From positions 21,125,886 through 21,189,885 of the forward strand of contig CM067523.1 of NCBI GenBank assembly GCA_034509495.1: a DNA stretch of 64,000 nucleotides, read 5' to 3'. This document shows, piece by piece, positions 14,257 to 29,582 of the stretch. Numbering within the stretch: the stretch's first letter is position 1; every line of letters begins with the position of its first letter. The stretch comes from Acestrorhynchus altus. Its lineage: Eukaryota > Chordata > Actinopteri > Characiformes > Acestrorhynchidae. A program made the translations under genes and the position numbers. The notes beneath the pieces were generated by a model. That model saw only the letters and a list, made by a program, of their open reading frames with translations, had not been told where the DNA came from and did not search any database.

Positions 14257-15447
14257 GTGTAGTGTAACTGTATAGGGGGATTTAGAAACCACACAATGAA
14301 CCTTTCTGCTGGTCTGTGGGGTTCCCAATAAAGACGTACGGACCCCCGCAGCTGCGGTGGGATTACGCTGACGGAGTCATTTACTCCACACTTCAGGGCG
14401 ACAAAACGTGAGTATGAGCACTAGACACCACGAGCCAACAGCGTTCAACAAAGTGAGAAACAGTCAGCCCTGTTTGGGACCATTAAGCTGGACTAATCTG
14501 AAAATGGCATCGGACCCTGGGTGGCCTTACAGAGGGGGTCACCTAAATGTCAACAGCCTTTCAGGCCAGGCTGCGTTTCTCCTGATCTTCGGTCATCGGA
14601 ACTGCTTGACGGGTAAAACGTGCAGCTACTGTGACCTAAAATAGCTTCTGCTGACCATTATAGAGAATCTCGGTCATTCCCAGTTCAGGCCAGAACGCAC
14701 TGTGGAATTTTAATGGAGCTGCACGAGACCATTTAATCACCTCCTACACTTTGTCACTACGATCCACGTGGTCAACTGGACATTAGAGAGCACCCCCTAC
14801 ACTTTAGATAGTGTATTACAGTCTGTACCAATAATCTTGTGGATCATATGAAGTAAAAACCCAAAACCCTGAAACATATTTGAGTAAAAAGGTTAAACGA
14901 GGTCAGTTCCAGCATTACAAACGTTCTCCACGACCTCTCCAGAGAGAAAACTCTGACCATGACTTAATCGGACCCAAATGCGCCCCTGGCCGACGTTTCA
15001 GAGCGGGGATCTTCACTTTCCCCCGTCCAGGAATGTCCGAAAGACTTGTGAAGAACTGCAGCTTGACATTCCCTCAAGCTCCCATTCACGCTCGGTGATC
15101 CCGACTGCACACATCTGCTCGTGCTGGACTTTTCCAGGCCGACTAATCCGTAGTGGGGAACGAGCAAGATGGTTCTCATTAAAACTGTTAATACTGTTCT
15201 CTGTCAGCTCTCAGTTGGCGCTGGCTGGCAGATGAAGGGATTTTCCAGCAGGGAATTCTCTCGGTGCCAGCAAATCCTCCACACAGCTCTAACGTACATC
15301 TACACAGTATGAAACCCCTCCGCCTCCACAAAACCCTCACACTCCGCTCTCACAATCCGCACTCACACTGACTAACACTTTCAGGCAGTGGGAGGCAGAA
15401 TCACTGCCTCGATTCCATGTGCAGATATAATAATGCAATTTTTATAT

Positions 15448-15493
<46 letters not shown>

Positions 15494-16363
15494 AGATAAA
15501 CTGAAACACACACCAACTGTTTCTCTGCAGACTTTATTCTCCTCCTTTCACCCTGATCTTCAATGATCAGGACCCCACAGGACCACCACAGAGCAGCTAT
15601 TATGAGGTGCGTCGCTGGTACGAGTGGATCAGATACAGCAGTGCTGCTGGAGTGTTTAAACACTGTGTCCACTCACTGTCCACCCCATTAGACACTCCTA
15701 CCGAGTGTCTCCACCTTGTAGATGTAAAATCAGAGACAGAAGCTCATCTGTTTCCGCACAGTTTGTGTTGGTCGTCCTGTAGTCCTTCATCAGTGCTCAC
15801 AGGACGCTGCCCACAGGACGCTGTCAGCTGGACGTTTCTGGTTGGTGGACTGTTCGCGCTCCCTCACGGAAAGCTGTGCACATGCATTTGTTGACAAGCT
15901 GAGGCGCAATATGTGAAGTCAAAGAAGCCTAAGGTTATATATAACGTTGTGCACCACGGTTCCATAGTGCAGGAGCAGCGTTCTGGCCCGGAGTGGGGAT
16001 GATGGAGGGGTCATTCTCCCTATAACAGTCAGCGGAGCATCAACATTGACTCTGAAGCTGCTAATTTCAAGCCCAGTTGCTGCACAATGTTGCTTTAATG
16101 GACTATTATTAGTGAATCCTTTTTAACGCAGTAAATAACAGCTCTACACTTTACTACGTCACTCACTACAGCTAGAGTAACAAGGCTTTCCCTCCCGGAA
16201 TTATATTTAGGGGTCTTTCCTCCCTGGAGCTTTTTTTTTGGGAGCAGGAAAAAGGCAGAATGGGTTGTGATTCATTCTGGGATCTTATCTCAACACCAGG
16301 AACCGATAAGGTTCATTGCATCCTTGGAGCGTGAAAGAGTTGATATGGTGGCCAAACAACACA

Positions 16364-16406
<43 letters not shown>

Positions 16407-19400
16407 CAGACCAGTCAAATCCCTATTTGTTTCAGGCAGTCATAACTCAGTGCCGTAACCGTGAGCACAAACGGACTCGACGGCTGCAGGATGTGGAAAC
16501 TCTTCGCTTCCAAATCTGAAATCACATCCAGTGTTTATTGCCATTTGATTAGAAACTGGTCAGAAGATTTGTTCTTTCTAAATTAAAACAATATTTACTC
16601 AGAAATCAGACTCCTGAGGCTCTCCGAGAAGCGGCGGCCCCAGCCTTGCCAAGCCAGGGGGCTAAACCCGTCAGTGGCGGTGGGTCAAGTCCCCCACCCG
16701 GACCCCCGGTTCTGCGCTCTGGAAACTACAACACACCGCTGATCCAGCCTGAATAACACACGTCTGGAAGAGATTATGAAACGTTTCTCAAGAGATTCAT
16801 GGAAACTTAGCTATAGCTTGACGAGGGGGGTTCTGAACGGAAAGAAAGGGAACAATGGAGCAGCGGAGCAACACCAGTAACAGTTTAAGCGATACTTTAT
16901 GGGATAACATGCCTGAAGGCCAGTTTCCCAGTTTCTGGAGAACTTGTGTCGCCTTTCGAACACAACAGCCTGCCCTCAATACCGTTTCTTTCCATCAGGA
17001 TCAGCCAGAACATTAACACCCCCTTTGTGATGCCACCACAACAGCTTTGAAACTCAATAAGGCATGGATTCAAGACTAGGCTAGTAAGGGGGACTTCCAT
17101 AAGCACTGGACATGAAACGGTCACCGATTTCACACTGGAGGAGTGATCATCACGTCCATATACTACCTCTAGAATCATGTTTCATCCAGGTACCAGTAAA
17201 CAAGGTGTAACAAGGTCATACGTCAGTGTTGGTGGAATTGTGTGATTTTGGCTATTTAAGGTGGACCTGAAACATCTGGACAGATGAATCCAAAGCTGAA
17301 TTATTTGGACACAGTAACAGAAGACATGTTTGGCACAAACCAAACAGCATTAGAGCAGAAGCTCACAGCAGCTGTGAAACATGGTGGTGGGAGTGTGATG
17401 GTTTGGAGCTGCTCTGCTGCAGCAGGGTGTGGAGATCTCTCCATCACAGAAACCACTATGAGATCTTTATTGTATCAGAGGAGGTTTGAGGAGAACGGAA
17501 GAGCGTCTGACGCTGAAAGAACTCCGCACGGAGGAGTGGGAACATCCAGCTGTTGGTGCACAGGGTGAAGCTTTTCTCCACAAGAAAAATGCAATTCTAT
17601 GATTTTCATTTCAGACGTTACATCATAAGAAATCCGTAACTGTGACCCACATCATTCTCCAAAGTCCAGTGACTGTAAACGTGGCAAATCTGTGTCGCGC
17701 GTGAACAACTCTCTGACGCAACCTTGAGGCTTTAACGTAAACATAAGCTGTCATCCTCTTTTCAACAGGCCGTTAAAGCCTGTCCCGCGCAGGCCTTGAA
17801 CGCCTGCCATCAAACGTAGCCGCAGACACATCCACTCATTTCAGATGTAGCTCCGCAGGAGTATCACCTGCCGCCGGGGCGAGAAACAGCCCCGGACTCA
17901 CCATAAAGAGGCAGCTAAACCTGTCCGTCATCAGGGTCTCTCAGAACCCACCCTGCCAGCGGCTGGTCCATTGGCCCGGAGCTCCGGCCTTGATGAGGAT
18001 GTGAGTAAGAACCTGGCAGAACCACAGATATCGTTTTAATCCTTAACTAAACACTGTTCCTCATTCCTACAAACCACGTCCCCCCCGTGTGCCCTAATGA
18101 GCAAAGAGGGATACAGAAACCACAGCTTAGCAATCTAATCCAGCTCGGGTTTGTTCTGGAACCTCAACTGTGGACTTGATCCTCCTTAAGAAGGCCAGCA
18201 TCAGACTAGAATACACTTTGTTCTTGCGGTCTTTGGCCTGCATGCCGTTTCCACCGAGCCAACACTGCCATAACATTAAAACCCCCTGCCTTATGTACAG
18301 CCCCCCCCTTTGTGTTCCCAAAACAGCTCTCACACACGAACACATGGACTCTACAATACTTCTGAAGGTGTACGCCACAGTCCACCAACCAGAAACGTCC
18401 AGCCGGCAGCATCCTGTTGCGAAGATCAGCTTCTGTCTCTGACTTTACATCTACAAGGTGGAGACACTCGGAGGGAGTGTCTCAGAGTGGACAGAGTTTA
18501 AGCGCTCCAGCAGCACTGCTGCAGCTGATGCCACTTGGACCAGCGCAACATGCGACACTTGCCCTGTGGTGGGCCTACAGTCAGAGATGATAAGACTGTA
18601 GAAACATCTCGAGTGGGCATCGTGCTGCAAGCTGGCGTGACCCAACCTGTTTGTTTACTTTCCGTTGTTGGCTCTTTCGTTGGAGGTGCAGGAAGGGGAG
18701 AGGAACGAAGGAAGGAACGTGTTCATTAAGGTGCTTGCTTACCTCGCAGCGTGTGTTTGTTGGGCCAAAGAAACCATGGCAACAGCAGCAGGTAGAGAAG
18801 GTAGACTAAAGAGAGGGCGTTGTAGCGGAACAGGCAGGCTGTGGGGACAAAAAGGGAGACGTTAAGACACATTCTGAAGATATTCAGGTCTTAAATGTAA
18901 TGATGTAGGGTTATGAGTCAGTTCAACAATGGCACTGCCATCATCTAAAGAAATCACGTTGTTTACTGATGCTGACCACATCCATCACTGACCAAAGGGT
19001 GCCCAGATGATCAACGTTATTAAATGTTAGGGCTGATTGTTTATTAATCATTTACAAACGTGTAATATTAGTACTCATTACTAATCAATGTGACATTCAG
19101 CAGCAGGTGTCCCAATACTTTTGCCCATATAACTGATTCTGAACGAGCTCCCGGATATTTCTACACATGTGACCAGACATTCCTTTGCAACCATTCCATC
19201 ATACAAAGCTAGGACAGTGTTGGCTGGATTCTGATTGGTGGACAGTCCTCGGTCCAGCAGTGGCACTGAGGGGTTTAAGAACTCCAGCAGCACTGCTGCG
19301 TCTGATCCACTGGTACCAGCAACACAGACCAACACACCACCACCATGTCAGTGTGACTGCAGTGCTGAGAATGACCCACCACCCACATCATAGCTGCTCT

Positions 19401-20999
19401 GTGGTGGTCCTGTGGAGTCCTGACCGTTGAAGATCAGGGTGGACGGAGGTGAAATATGCAAATTTAAGTCTAAACATTGTAATGTCTGCAAACACTAAGA
19501 GAGTCTGAGGAGAAGAGAGATTATGTTGAGATACTGAGGCTGGAATGGAAAACCCTCAGAGCCCGCAGGGAACCTTCTCTATGTTGGCAGCTCCTCAAAG
19601 CCTTGGCTGCTATTTCACGGCGCTTTTCTTGCCGACCTTGTGTCTGAGCAATCACATGGGCCGGTGCATCGGTAACCTCATCAAAGGCGTCTGAGGAGTG
19701 GACGCGCTTCGCTGGCTGCCCAGTTCGGCCGGAACGAAAGCCAGGCTTGCTCTACAGGGCAGCGGTCGTGGATGGAAGAGGAACTGCACGGAAATGAGCT
19801 TTCCCGCCGCGGCCCGGCGATGAGCCAATCAGGGCTTTAACCTCACCTCTGAAGTCACAGCCCCCGTAGTGAGGACACGCGTGTTGAAAGGTTGGACGAG
19901 AGGGTGAAAATGAAAATATGCCATCATAATATTTTATCTATTCATCTGATTAACCAGGACAAACTCTTCTCTTTGGTTCTGGTTTGGACAGGGTTCTCCA
20001 GCTTGTGACAAATCGTCCATGGTCAGGACCCTACAGGACCACCACAGAGCAGGTATTATGTAGGTGGTGTGTGAATGTGTGCTGCACCGGTTTGAGCAGA
20101 TCAGCAGTGCTGCTGGAGTTTTTAAACACTGTCTCCACTCCACTATATTAGACGTTACTACGTAACTGCTCCACCTTAAAGTCAGCAACAGAAGCTCATC
20201 TGTTCTGGTTTGTTTTGGTCATCCTCTGACCATCGACAGTTCGCTGGCAAACTGTGGCCCAATGAACCAACTCCAAAGCTTCTGTGGCTAGAAGAGAAGG
20301 TCAGAACATCTCAAACATCAGACTGCGTCGGAAGGGTGTTCCTAGTATGCAGGGTTCAGAACCTTCTAAACCTTCTCAAAGGAAGGGCAACCAATGAAAT
20401 TGCCTCAAGGTCATGTGGCCCAAGGTTCACTGATGAAGGTGAAGACCTTACCTCAGCTTACAGGAGGTAAAAGAGGGCCTGGTGTCATATCTGGGTTCCA
20501 GATAGCACAAGGCCATACCTCGATGGGACAGAGCGATTTTGGCAGGTGGTTTTGATGTTCTTGCTTGATCGCCTCAGTCCTTTGGGTTGTATCATATGAA
20601 AAAGATCAGGAAGATCAGAATGAAGTTGGACTTGGGGGGATAAACCTGGATCAGGACACCTTGAACATCACAACCACCTCCGAACACATAATGCTGCTTT
20701 CATTTGAGGTGAGATCAAGCAGACGCATTTAAAATCGCTCTCGTTCCGTTATTTTGATGCTCAATTCGCTGTTTGTTCTCCATCCAGCCTTTTCTGCTGG
20801 CTGGCCCACACTTCACCTCTCCTCACACTGTAAGCCTTTCCATTACACGGCCTAAGCCACCCCCCCGACGTCCACATCGTTCGGAGAGACGGACGACAGC
20901 AGAACGGGCCCAAACGGGCTTCCCAGAACTAAACACGACACACTGATTAAAGGGGGCACGTTCTGAAAGGTCAGCGACTGCAGACAGATTCGCTCAGTC

Positions 21000-21069
<70 letters not shown>

Positions 21070-24013
21070 TATAAAGTGGCAGAGACAGAAGGTGGTGGCA
21101 GTCACGCCAAACTGCTCTGAACTCCACACACACACACTGTGCACTCCGTGGCTTTGGGAAATTATGGTAATTTGGGAATCGGAAAAACTAACAGCCAAGC
21201 CGCAGCACCAGCCCAGTGCACACACACCCAACACAGTGTCTGGAAGCACATGAACAGTGTGCATGTGTGTGTGTGGGGGGGGGGTGGGGTGGGGTGGGGT
21301 GATGTGGGGTCTCTCCTATGGAAGCAACGTACAGTACAAGCTAAAGTCATGTGTAAAAGTTAGGAACCCTATTCCCGAATAGCTGCTATTTTTCCCTCCC
21401 ATGGCTGAAATGGTGCTTGACTGGAAGACGGATTTTCCCACTCCTCCATCCGGAATTCTTTCAGCTATATAATGTTTATTAGAGCGGCTACCCTCGTCCA
21501 GAATCCCTGGAGTTGCGCTTGAATGTGTAATATCTGCAGATATGCGTCCAGTCCAGCACCACGAAAGAAAGTGCTGGTCAGTGCTGGTTGACCACGGCCT
21601 CGGTTTACATCTCCACGATTCCTGCCTGACTGGAGGTCAGTGTGGTAAACTGGACTGGACGGAATCAGCTGTCTCAGCACAACGCTCTACGCATAAACAC
21701 AGCTCCACCAAGGTCCCAAGACTATACTTTACAGAGGAGTCGTCTGAAAACCTGTCGGCACACATTCAACCTCACACAGCCTGTAATCAACACAGTGCTC
21801 AACCTGTCCAGTCTATGTCCTACACACTCCATTCCACACACACACACACACACACACCAGTCACGGGATGTTGCACAGCTGACTCTGCGCTGAGAGCTGT
21901 GGACAGAGGGGCTCTCTGCAGTGTCTCCACAGCGTGTGTGTGTGTTATGACTGTGTGTTAGTGTTTGGATTTGGGGGTGGCGTGGAGGGTGGGGAGGGTG
22001 TCTGGGTATTTGGTGTCTTTTTCCAGAGACGTTGCTCATCTGTCCTCCACAGGAGAGGAGATGGTTGGAGTTAGAACCAGTGGATCCAGTCCACATTTAT
22101 TGCTATAGATAGTGTGAAACACAGTGTCCAAGTTGTCCCCATTTTTGACCAACAAAAGAGAGATAATCTCTTACTCTCGGATGAATGTGCAGGTGTCCCA
22201 ATACTTTTGTCCATATCCACAGAGTGCATGTTCGAATGAAATGTTGCCCCTAAATTCCGTTCTAGAAGGAGCAGATCATCAGGGAAGAGCACCTTCAGAT
22301 GTCTGGTATGACCTGGCCTTCTCAAAGGGCCAGGAGGACAACCGTCAAGGCCTCTCTGTGCAGCCTCAGACCTAAAGACTGCAGACTAGACACACTTTCC
22401 ATCTCCTGGTCATCAGAGAGAGCTTCAGTGCACATGTGGGAAATCTCACAGTTCTGGATGATGTGAACGTCTGAGGGTTGATCTCCGAGGAGGCCAAACG
22501 GGAAAGGTTAAGCCGAGACGTTAATGACCAAGGCCACATTTGGACCATTCCAGGTCTATCAGGCTTAAAGACTTGGAAAAGTTCCTTTTTGTCCCCGCAG
22601 GGGTGGACATTTACCCCATCCACAGAGTAAAACACACACAAACACACCAGTGAATTCACGAACTGGGGGTCAGTGAGCACACGTGCCCAGAGTGGTGGGA
22701 GAATTCTGGGTAGTTAAGTGCCTGCCAGTTCAGGGACTCAAACCGGCGACCTTCCGGGCTGGTTCCCGGACCACCAGGCCGTGGCTGCCCCGTGCAAAAA
22801 GTGTGTCACTGCTCCGTCATCGTGGTTTATATCATGCTGTTATATGTAGGACCTCCTTAACAGCCAATGGAGGAATTGGGTGGGTGCGGATGGGGGTGGA
22901 GGGTGTAGCTAACCAGTTAAAATATGGTTTGAAAAAGGCTTCCTTTCGGCCAGTTAACACAACTGGCCTCATTTCCAGGATGACTGTACTTTCGGGATGT
23001 AAAGTACAGCTATAGACCTGGAACTGGAACCGAGGTGCTGCGGAACGTCTACGGCTTGGACACTTTGCGAGCTCTGCTGCTGCCATCACTGACTGTTTAC
23101 AACTTCTTCATCTCCAAGAGCTCTGTGTCAATGTCAAAGTACACCTACAGCACATGCAATCACCCGCCCACCCAAAAAAACACACACACACAGCTGCCCG
23201 TACCACTGACCTCATGGTACAGGCATGAGCAGAGAGAGATTTACCCTCACAGTTCTCTCTTGCCCACGCCACCCCCACCCGCACCCCCACCCCCACCCCA
23301 GCTTTTGTGACTAATGAGAAAGTATTTCAACAACAAATATTACTATAAAAACAGTGTGGTGGGGTATGGTGGGGCATGGGTCTCATGTCTCTCTCATGTT
23401 CTCTCTCTCTCTCTCTCTCTCTCACTCTGAGTGTCCAGTCCTTCTGCCGGCCAGCTGAAGGTTGACTGCAGCTGGTGTTGAGTTTCAGCCTGAACGCTGG
23501 AACGCAAGGAGCTCCTTTTCCATGATGTAACCCATAAAAGTCCAATCTACTCAATAAAGTCGTACTGAGGGTTTAAACCAGGACTGGGAGTCCATCAGGG
23601 CTGTGGGCCGTCAGATGACCGTGCCGCGGCCGCGTTTGAGGACTCGGTCTCCCACATCTTGATAAGAAGACGAAGTAAAACAGCAGAATTGCACATTATA
23701 ATCAGTTACGGGACCAACACACACACACACACACACACACTGACGAAACTGCAGCCGAAGGCGAGGCAGGGTTAAGGGAGCAGTTTAAGGCTGCGTTGCA
23801 TCTCATCGTTCTGCTGGTACCACCCTTAACCCCGCCCCTCTGAGTGGGTCTGAGACCAAAGGCCTCGCCATGTGGGCCGACATGATAACAAAAACTACCC
23901 ACAATACAACAGCAGGACAACCTCTCTCTCCATTTCCATCCCCTCTAGATATGCATATTTGGAGCATTTCTATTGGTCCATTCAGCAGATTTGGACACCA
24001 TGTAAAGAGCAAC

Positions 24014-24045
<32 letters not shown>

Positions 24046-26451
24046 ATTTTATTTGTAATGCACTCTCAAACAGGTTCCATTCAGACTTATTAGAACCTTT
24101 GTGCATTTATGTCACAGAGTACGTTGGGAGGCGCTGCTGGCGTCAGCAAGCGAAAGTGAGAAGATGGCAGTGCGTATATAGGCGACTATACGACGTCTGC
24201 TGTTACAGGCGGTTGTTTTTCTCCGAAAGCAAGCGTGGCTCAAACATGGACGGAGAAAAGGCGGCTGTAGAAAGGCGACGGGCAAGGCGACTGCTGCGTA
24301 ACTGCTCGTGTTCAAGCAGGCACACCACCACGGTTCAAAACGGAAAAACCTTACAATCTTTGAAGGAGCTTTTCAGGTTTTGGAACCTATTTTTGTTGGT
24401 GGCAGCTGAACGGTAGTTCAAAATTAGGTTACCGCCGAAACAGGCAGTTCGTTCCGTCGATGGAAAAAGCCTAATTGTGTCACATGGTAAAAATGTTTAT
24501 AGTAATTCTTAGAACCTTGTTTTTTTTTTAAGCGGTGGGTGCAACTCGGGAGTGAGCTCACACTTTATGATGTGAAACACCTCAGAAATGAGTCTAGTTT
24601 ACTCTTGATTGTTGAGTGAGTGGGATCACCATGGCCAAATCCAAAGCTCTCTGCACCTTTCAGAAAAAGGTTGTAGATGCAGAGAGGAGTCCGAGGAAGG
24701 GTTTAAAAGATCTCAGAACAATTGGAAAATCTGTTCTGAGCCCGAGAACATTTAGAACAACTGCCAACATGGCCAGACCATAAGAGCAGAACCCAAGATA
24801 AAATATGATTGATGTTCTGGAGATCCCTCCTCACAACTTGGTGCCTGATACCACTGGACACCTTCAGAGGTCTGAAGAGGGCACCGGTGGGACTTCCGCA
24901 CTGTTAGGTAGGGGTTTTAATGTTTTGGTTGGTCGGTTTAAATCTTTTCTTGTCCTAAAACAAAACCCACGCGTGAAGGAAGGCAGGCGTCGTGCGAACG
25001 GAGCCGTATGAGGATGCACCATCTCTGGCTGAGCTCCACCTCTCTGGCACACGGACAGCACCGTGAAGCAATTTTCCATAAAACAGCCTGAAACAAAAGT
25101 AGCATTCAGCACCGAGAGCAGGACACGACGACACCTCTGCTGCTGCAACGCCAAACACACTCCCATATCCAGCATTCTCGCTGACCAGCCAATCGAAAAG
25201 GAATGATTCATCAGCCAATCACGTAGCAGCACTGCAGTGCACGGAGAACGGCTGCAGAATGACTCCGAGGGGCTCGGCGGTCCAAAGCACCACCACTCTG
25301 ATCCGAGGATCGCAGGTTCGAGTCCTGGGTCGTGCTGCTCGCCAGCGGCAGCCGGAGTCTAGCTGACCGACCAGCATCACATGGGGAGGCGCCATCTACC
25401 CGCAGAGGAGAGCAGGTCCATTTAGCTCTCCCTCTCTGGGTGGGTGAGCTCTGTACTGGCTGATTCACCAACTTTTGATCAGCACATTGCTGATGTTTGA
25501 TTCTGGTCAAGGTTGATTGAGCTGGCCTTGCTGGTTATGCGGGTCAACCAGCTTGGTCAGGCTTGGTCACATTGATTGACAAGCTTGGTCAGGTTGACCA
25601 CCTCCAAACACAAATTACATGCTGGTCAAGATCTGATCTACAGTCAACCTGTTTGGTGTTTCTCAGAGGACACCTCCGCAGCCAAGTTGTATGTTCAAAA
25701 TAGACAAACGGTCAGGAGCCCCTTCTGGGTCCTGGACAGGTAATTCAAAGCCAGCAGGGCGTCTTCTAGAAATACAGAAAAGGGAGCATGAACACAATGG
25801 CTTATTTTAAGATTTAACAACATAGATCCAGGATAAAGTGAAGCAGATGCAATAATAAAAGAAAGTGCACTATTATTTGAGCAGGCGACCATCACGGTCC
25901 TGCATTCTGCGCATTCTCAGAGCTCAGGAGGGCTGATAGTGAGGTCTGGTGCTCCTCAGCCTTATCTAACTCCATCACATGTCACAACCTGAACACACTC
26001 TGAGAGGAATGCTGCGGAGAAGTTGTTTCTTCTCTGATGCAGTTTTGTTTCAAATAATACAAGAAATGGCAGCACTGCTCCCAGATCAGCTGTATAAACC
26101 GTACTACAGTGAAAATACGGTACCGTATCACAATCTCACTCCGTTAAAGAGCAGAACCTGTACTACAGCGAAAGTACGGTACCGTATCACAATCTCACTC
26201 CGTTAAAGAGCAGAACCTGTACTACAGCGAAAGTACGGTACCGTATCATAATCTAACTCCATTAAAGAGCAGAACCTGTACTACAGTGAAAGTACGGTAC
26301 CGTATCACAATCTCACTCCGTTAAAGAGCAGAACCTGTACTACAGCGAAAGTACGGAACCATGTCACAATCTAACTCTGTTAAAGTGTTTTTATCTGTGA
26401 TGTCTCCAGACCCTGTGTGGATCGTGAGAGCGCAACAGGTACAGCTGTTCA

Positions 26452-26491
<40 letters not shown>

Positions 26492-26821
26492 CAGCATGTC
26501 CAGAGCCAGTCTCATCATTTACCAGCCAGACTGGACAGTTAGGTGCTCTGTAATGACCGAGGTCGAATGGCAGATCACATTCTGCTGTTGGTGGGTGAGA
26601 ATCCAGGCCCGACTCCACACCTGCTGGCTGACAGTCAGGAATAAACGATACCAGATAAACGAGGCCATGGCATCTCATCTCCCTACTCTTTTTCATCACT
26701 TCTCTATCCCATTTCTCTCTCTCGTAGAAGTAAGCCTGGCCATCCCCCAGGGTCTCTGACCACTGGGTGGGCTTATTTAATCATTGGGCAGGACTTCAAT
26801 ACTTTTTTACATCAACATCTG

Positions 26822-26857
<36 letters not shown>

Positions 26858-26954
26858 ATTCATCACTTTTGATCAGACAGAGAGTCTATTAGCACGCTTT
26901 CTAAGCACTGTTGAATTAATGTTGTCATTGCAGGCAGTGAGCTGTTAAGGTAAG

Positions 26955-26996
<42 letters not shown>

Positions 26997-27850
26997 AAAT
27001 ACAAAGACCAGAAACTCAGGGGCGCCTACATTTCCACAACTGTCTTGAAAAGCAAGGCCCTTTAAAGAGGCTAGCTTAGCTACATCTGCCATCATCACAA
27101 TGTGATGCATAAATTGGTGGACTGTTCTCAGTCCAGCAGTGACACCGAGGAGTTTAAACACTCCAGCAGCACTGCTGCGTCTGATCCTCGTCCCAGCACA
27201 GGTCAGCTAAAAACAGCAGCAGTAACTGCCTAAAGCCTCAACTCGTGCCTGATCCTGACAACCATTAGATCATACAGCGTCTTAAAGTCTCTGAGTTTAC
27301 TGGCATGTAGATTCCTGTCTGAACCCAGTCTGTGTCAGTGGCCTCATGTTGAAACAGGGACCGTTTACAGCCCCACCACCATCACACCACCATCACAGCG
27401 ACACCTCAGCGACACCACAGAAACATTTATCAGTAAGAGAGGAAGTTTACACTTATAATCCCATCATGCTCTACTGATGTCACACCACTTCAGCATTCTA
27501 TGAGTATGTACTGTGTTCATGGAGTGCATGAGCAGTGATTCCCCCGAGCGTCTGCACTTGAAGCGCAGGCGTTCCCAGGCGTCTGGTGCAGTGATCCCCG
27601 AGCGTACGCAGGGCGCAGCCGGTCCGGCGTATGCATGAGAGAGGCCTACACAATATCAGACACATGGTTTTAATGTTTTGGCTGATGTGTGTAACTGTGA
27701 CTCGGGCTTCACCTTTTCTAATCTGCACAGGCTAAACAGGATATGAGTAACTGTCCCACAGTCACACTGATGGAATGAACGTTCAAGATGGAACAGAAAC
27801 CATTCAGCACTAACAAGCAACGAGTCACAGCCCATACTAACACAGCTGTG

Positions 27851-27884
<34 letters not shown>

Positions 27885-28279
27885 TCTCAATTGCTGGAAA
27901 TAGTCCGGTTTCACACTACATTCCCAGACTTGATCAGGACCACCACGGCTCACAAGACGCGTTTGGCTGGACAGCAGTGACACTGCAGGGGTTTAAACAC
28001 TCCAGCAGCACTGCTGCGTCTGATCCACTCGTACCAGCAACACACACACTAACACACCACCATGTCCGTGTGACTGAAGTCCAGATTCAATTCTGAACTG
28101 ACCATAAACAGGCTTATGGCATTATGTGATCTCTGAGACTGAGATTATTAGGAGACAGAGAGACAGAGACAGAGACGTCCTGCACCCAGTGAGAGGAAAC
28201 TGTAACAATACTGTGTTTATTCAGGCGACCAAACTGTAACTAGTGGAAAAAATCAGGTAGCATTCCTCCATAAAACCCA

Positions 28280-28348
<69 letters not shown>

Positions 28349-28595
28349 ATGAAGCTGTTTAAACAAAGCGCTCTTTCAGCTGTCGGCCTCCCTCAGCGTG
28401 ACCTACATCCTGTTTTGATGGAAAAAAAGTCAACTCTGCTGCAGTAAAGCCGGACCCTGCCGGACCCCGCACACACCAGCGCTCGGCCTGCCCACCCCAG
28501 TCCTAACACGCACTAAAGGCATTTCAGACAGGACTGCGACTGCTGCCCTGGGGTGACCGCTTCAGACAGCACACCCTCTCTCACACACACACACC

Positions 28596-28638
<43 letters not shown>

Positions 28639-29525
28639 ATTTGGTTCTCCTCACATCTGACCCAAGAAAAAGAGAGAGACGTGAGACCCTGGATTAAAGA
28701 GACACTACAGCGTTCATCACTCGCCATCTACCACATTTCCAGGACTCGCTTGGTGACCACTGACCGCCTGTAGTTCATGTTAAACCGTCCTATTTTACAT
28801 TCATTAAATATAAAGTCAAATATTTAAAGCCTTTTTTGTTTTATTTATTGCTCAAAAACCCGGAGCCTCGAACTGTCCGAATATTTCTAATTTAAATCAG
28901 TAAAACTAAATCAAAGCAAAACAAAAAGGCTTGAAATGTCAGAGAAAAAAAAAAACACCTTCCACTAAATTCTATTTTTAGATGCACTAGTACAGAAATA
29001 ATAAGAATAATAAAAATAAATAAGAACTTATTATATCATTATTATAAATCATCAATCATTTCAAATCAAAATTCCTGCACTTTCAGCTGAAAAACACTCG
29101 GAATGAACAATTTACAACAGGATTTCTGAGATATACCGTTAATTTTAGTGCTTAAAAGCAAAGAATTGGGATAAAATTCATACCAACCGTCTAAATTCTG
29201 TCCTTTTTATATCTCATATAAACTAATTTCAGTAGCAAAGGATCCTTTAACAATATCTGGTCCAACTACAGAAACATCCCACGAAACTGGCCTCGAGTTC
29301 TAAAGGCATCAGAGGAACACCATTAGTGTGTGAAAGGTTATGTCCGGTATGAATTCGGAGCTTTCCAGCAGCCCACAGGGTTGCACCACAACGTTGGGTT
29401 TCTGATTCAAATGCCACGACTGCACGAACATGAAATATGACGGTGTGTGATCCTGCAGGCCTGAACAGACACTCGCCACACATTTCTCTTGTTGGCTTGG
29501 CCGCAGTAACAAGTTGTGTAATGCT

Positions 29526-29582
<57 letters not shown>

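Larger units (their letters stand above)
4887..18742. other. piezo1 intron 2 (13.9 kb)
   Basis: Intron between coding exons 2 and 3. No additional gene was recognised on either strand. It holds copies of the palindromic element, a 52-bp minisatellite, degenerate short-period arrays at 11130-11650 and 13556-13960, CA/GT arrays and a Tc1-like transposase fragment at 17225-17575. Confidence 0.6.

Noticed and set aside
25262..25345. tRNA gene
   Set aside because: A and B boxes are present, but the sequence does not form a normal cloverleaf and continues into a SINE body.
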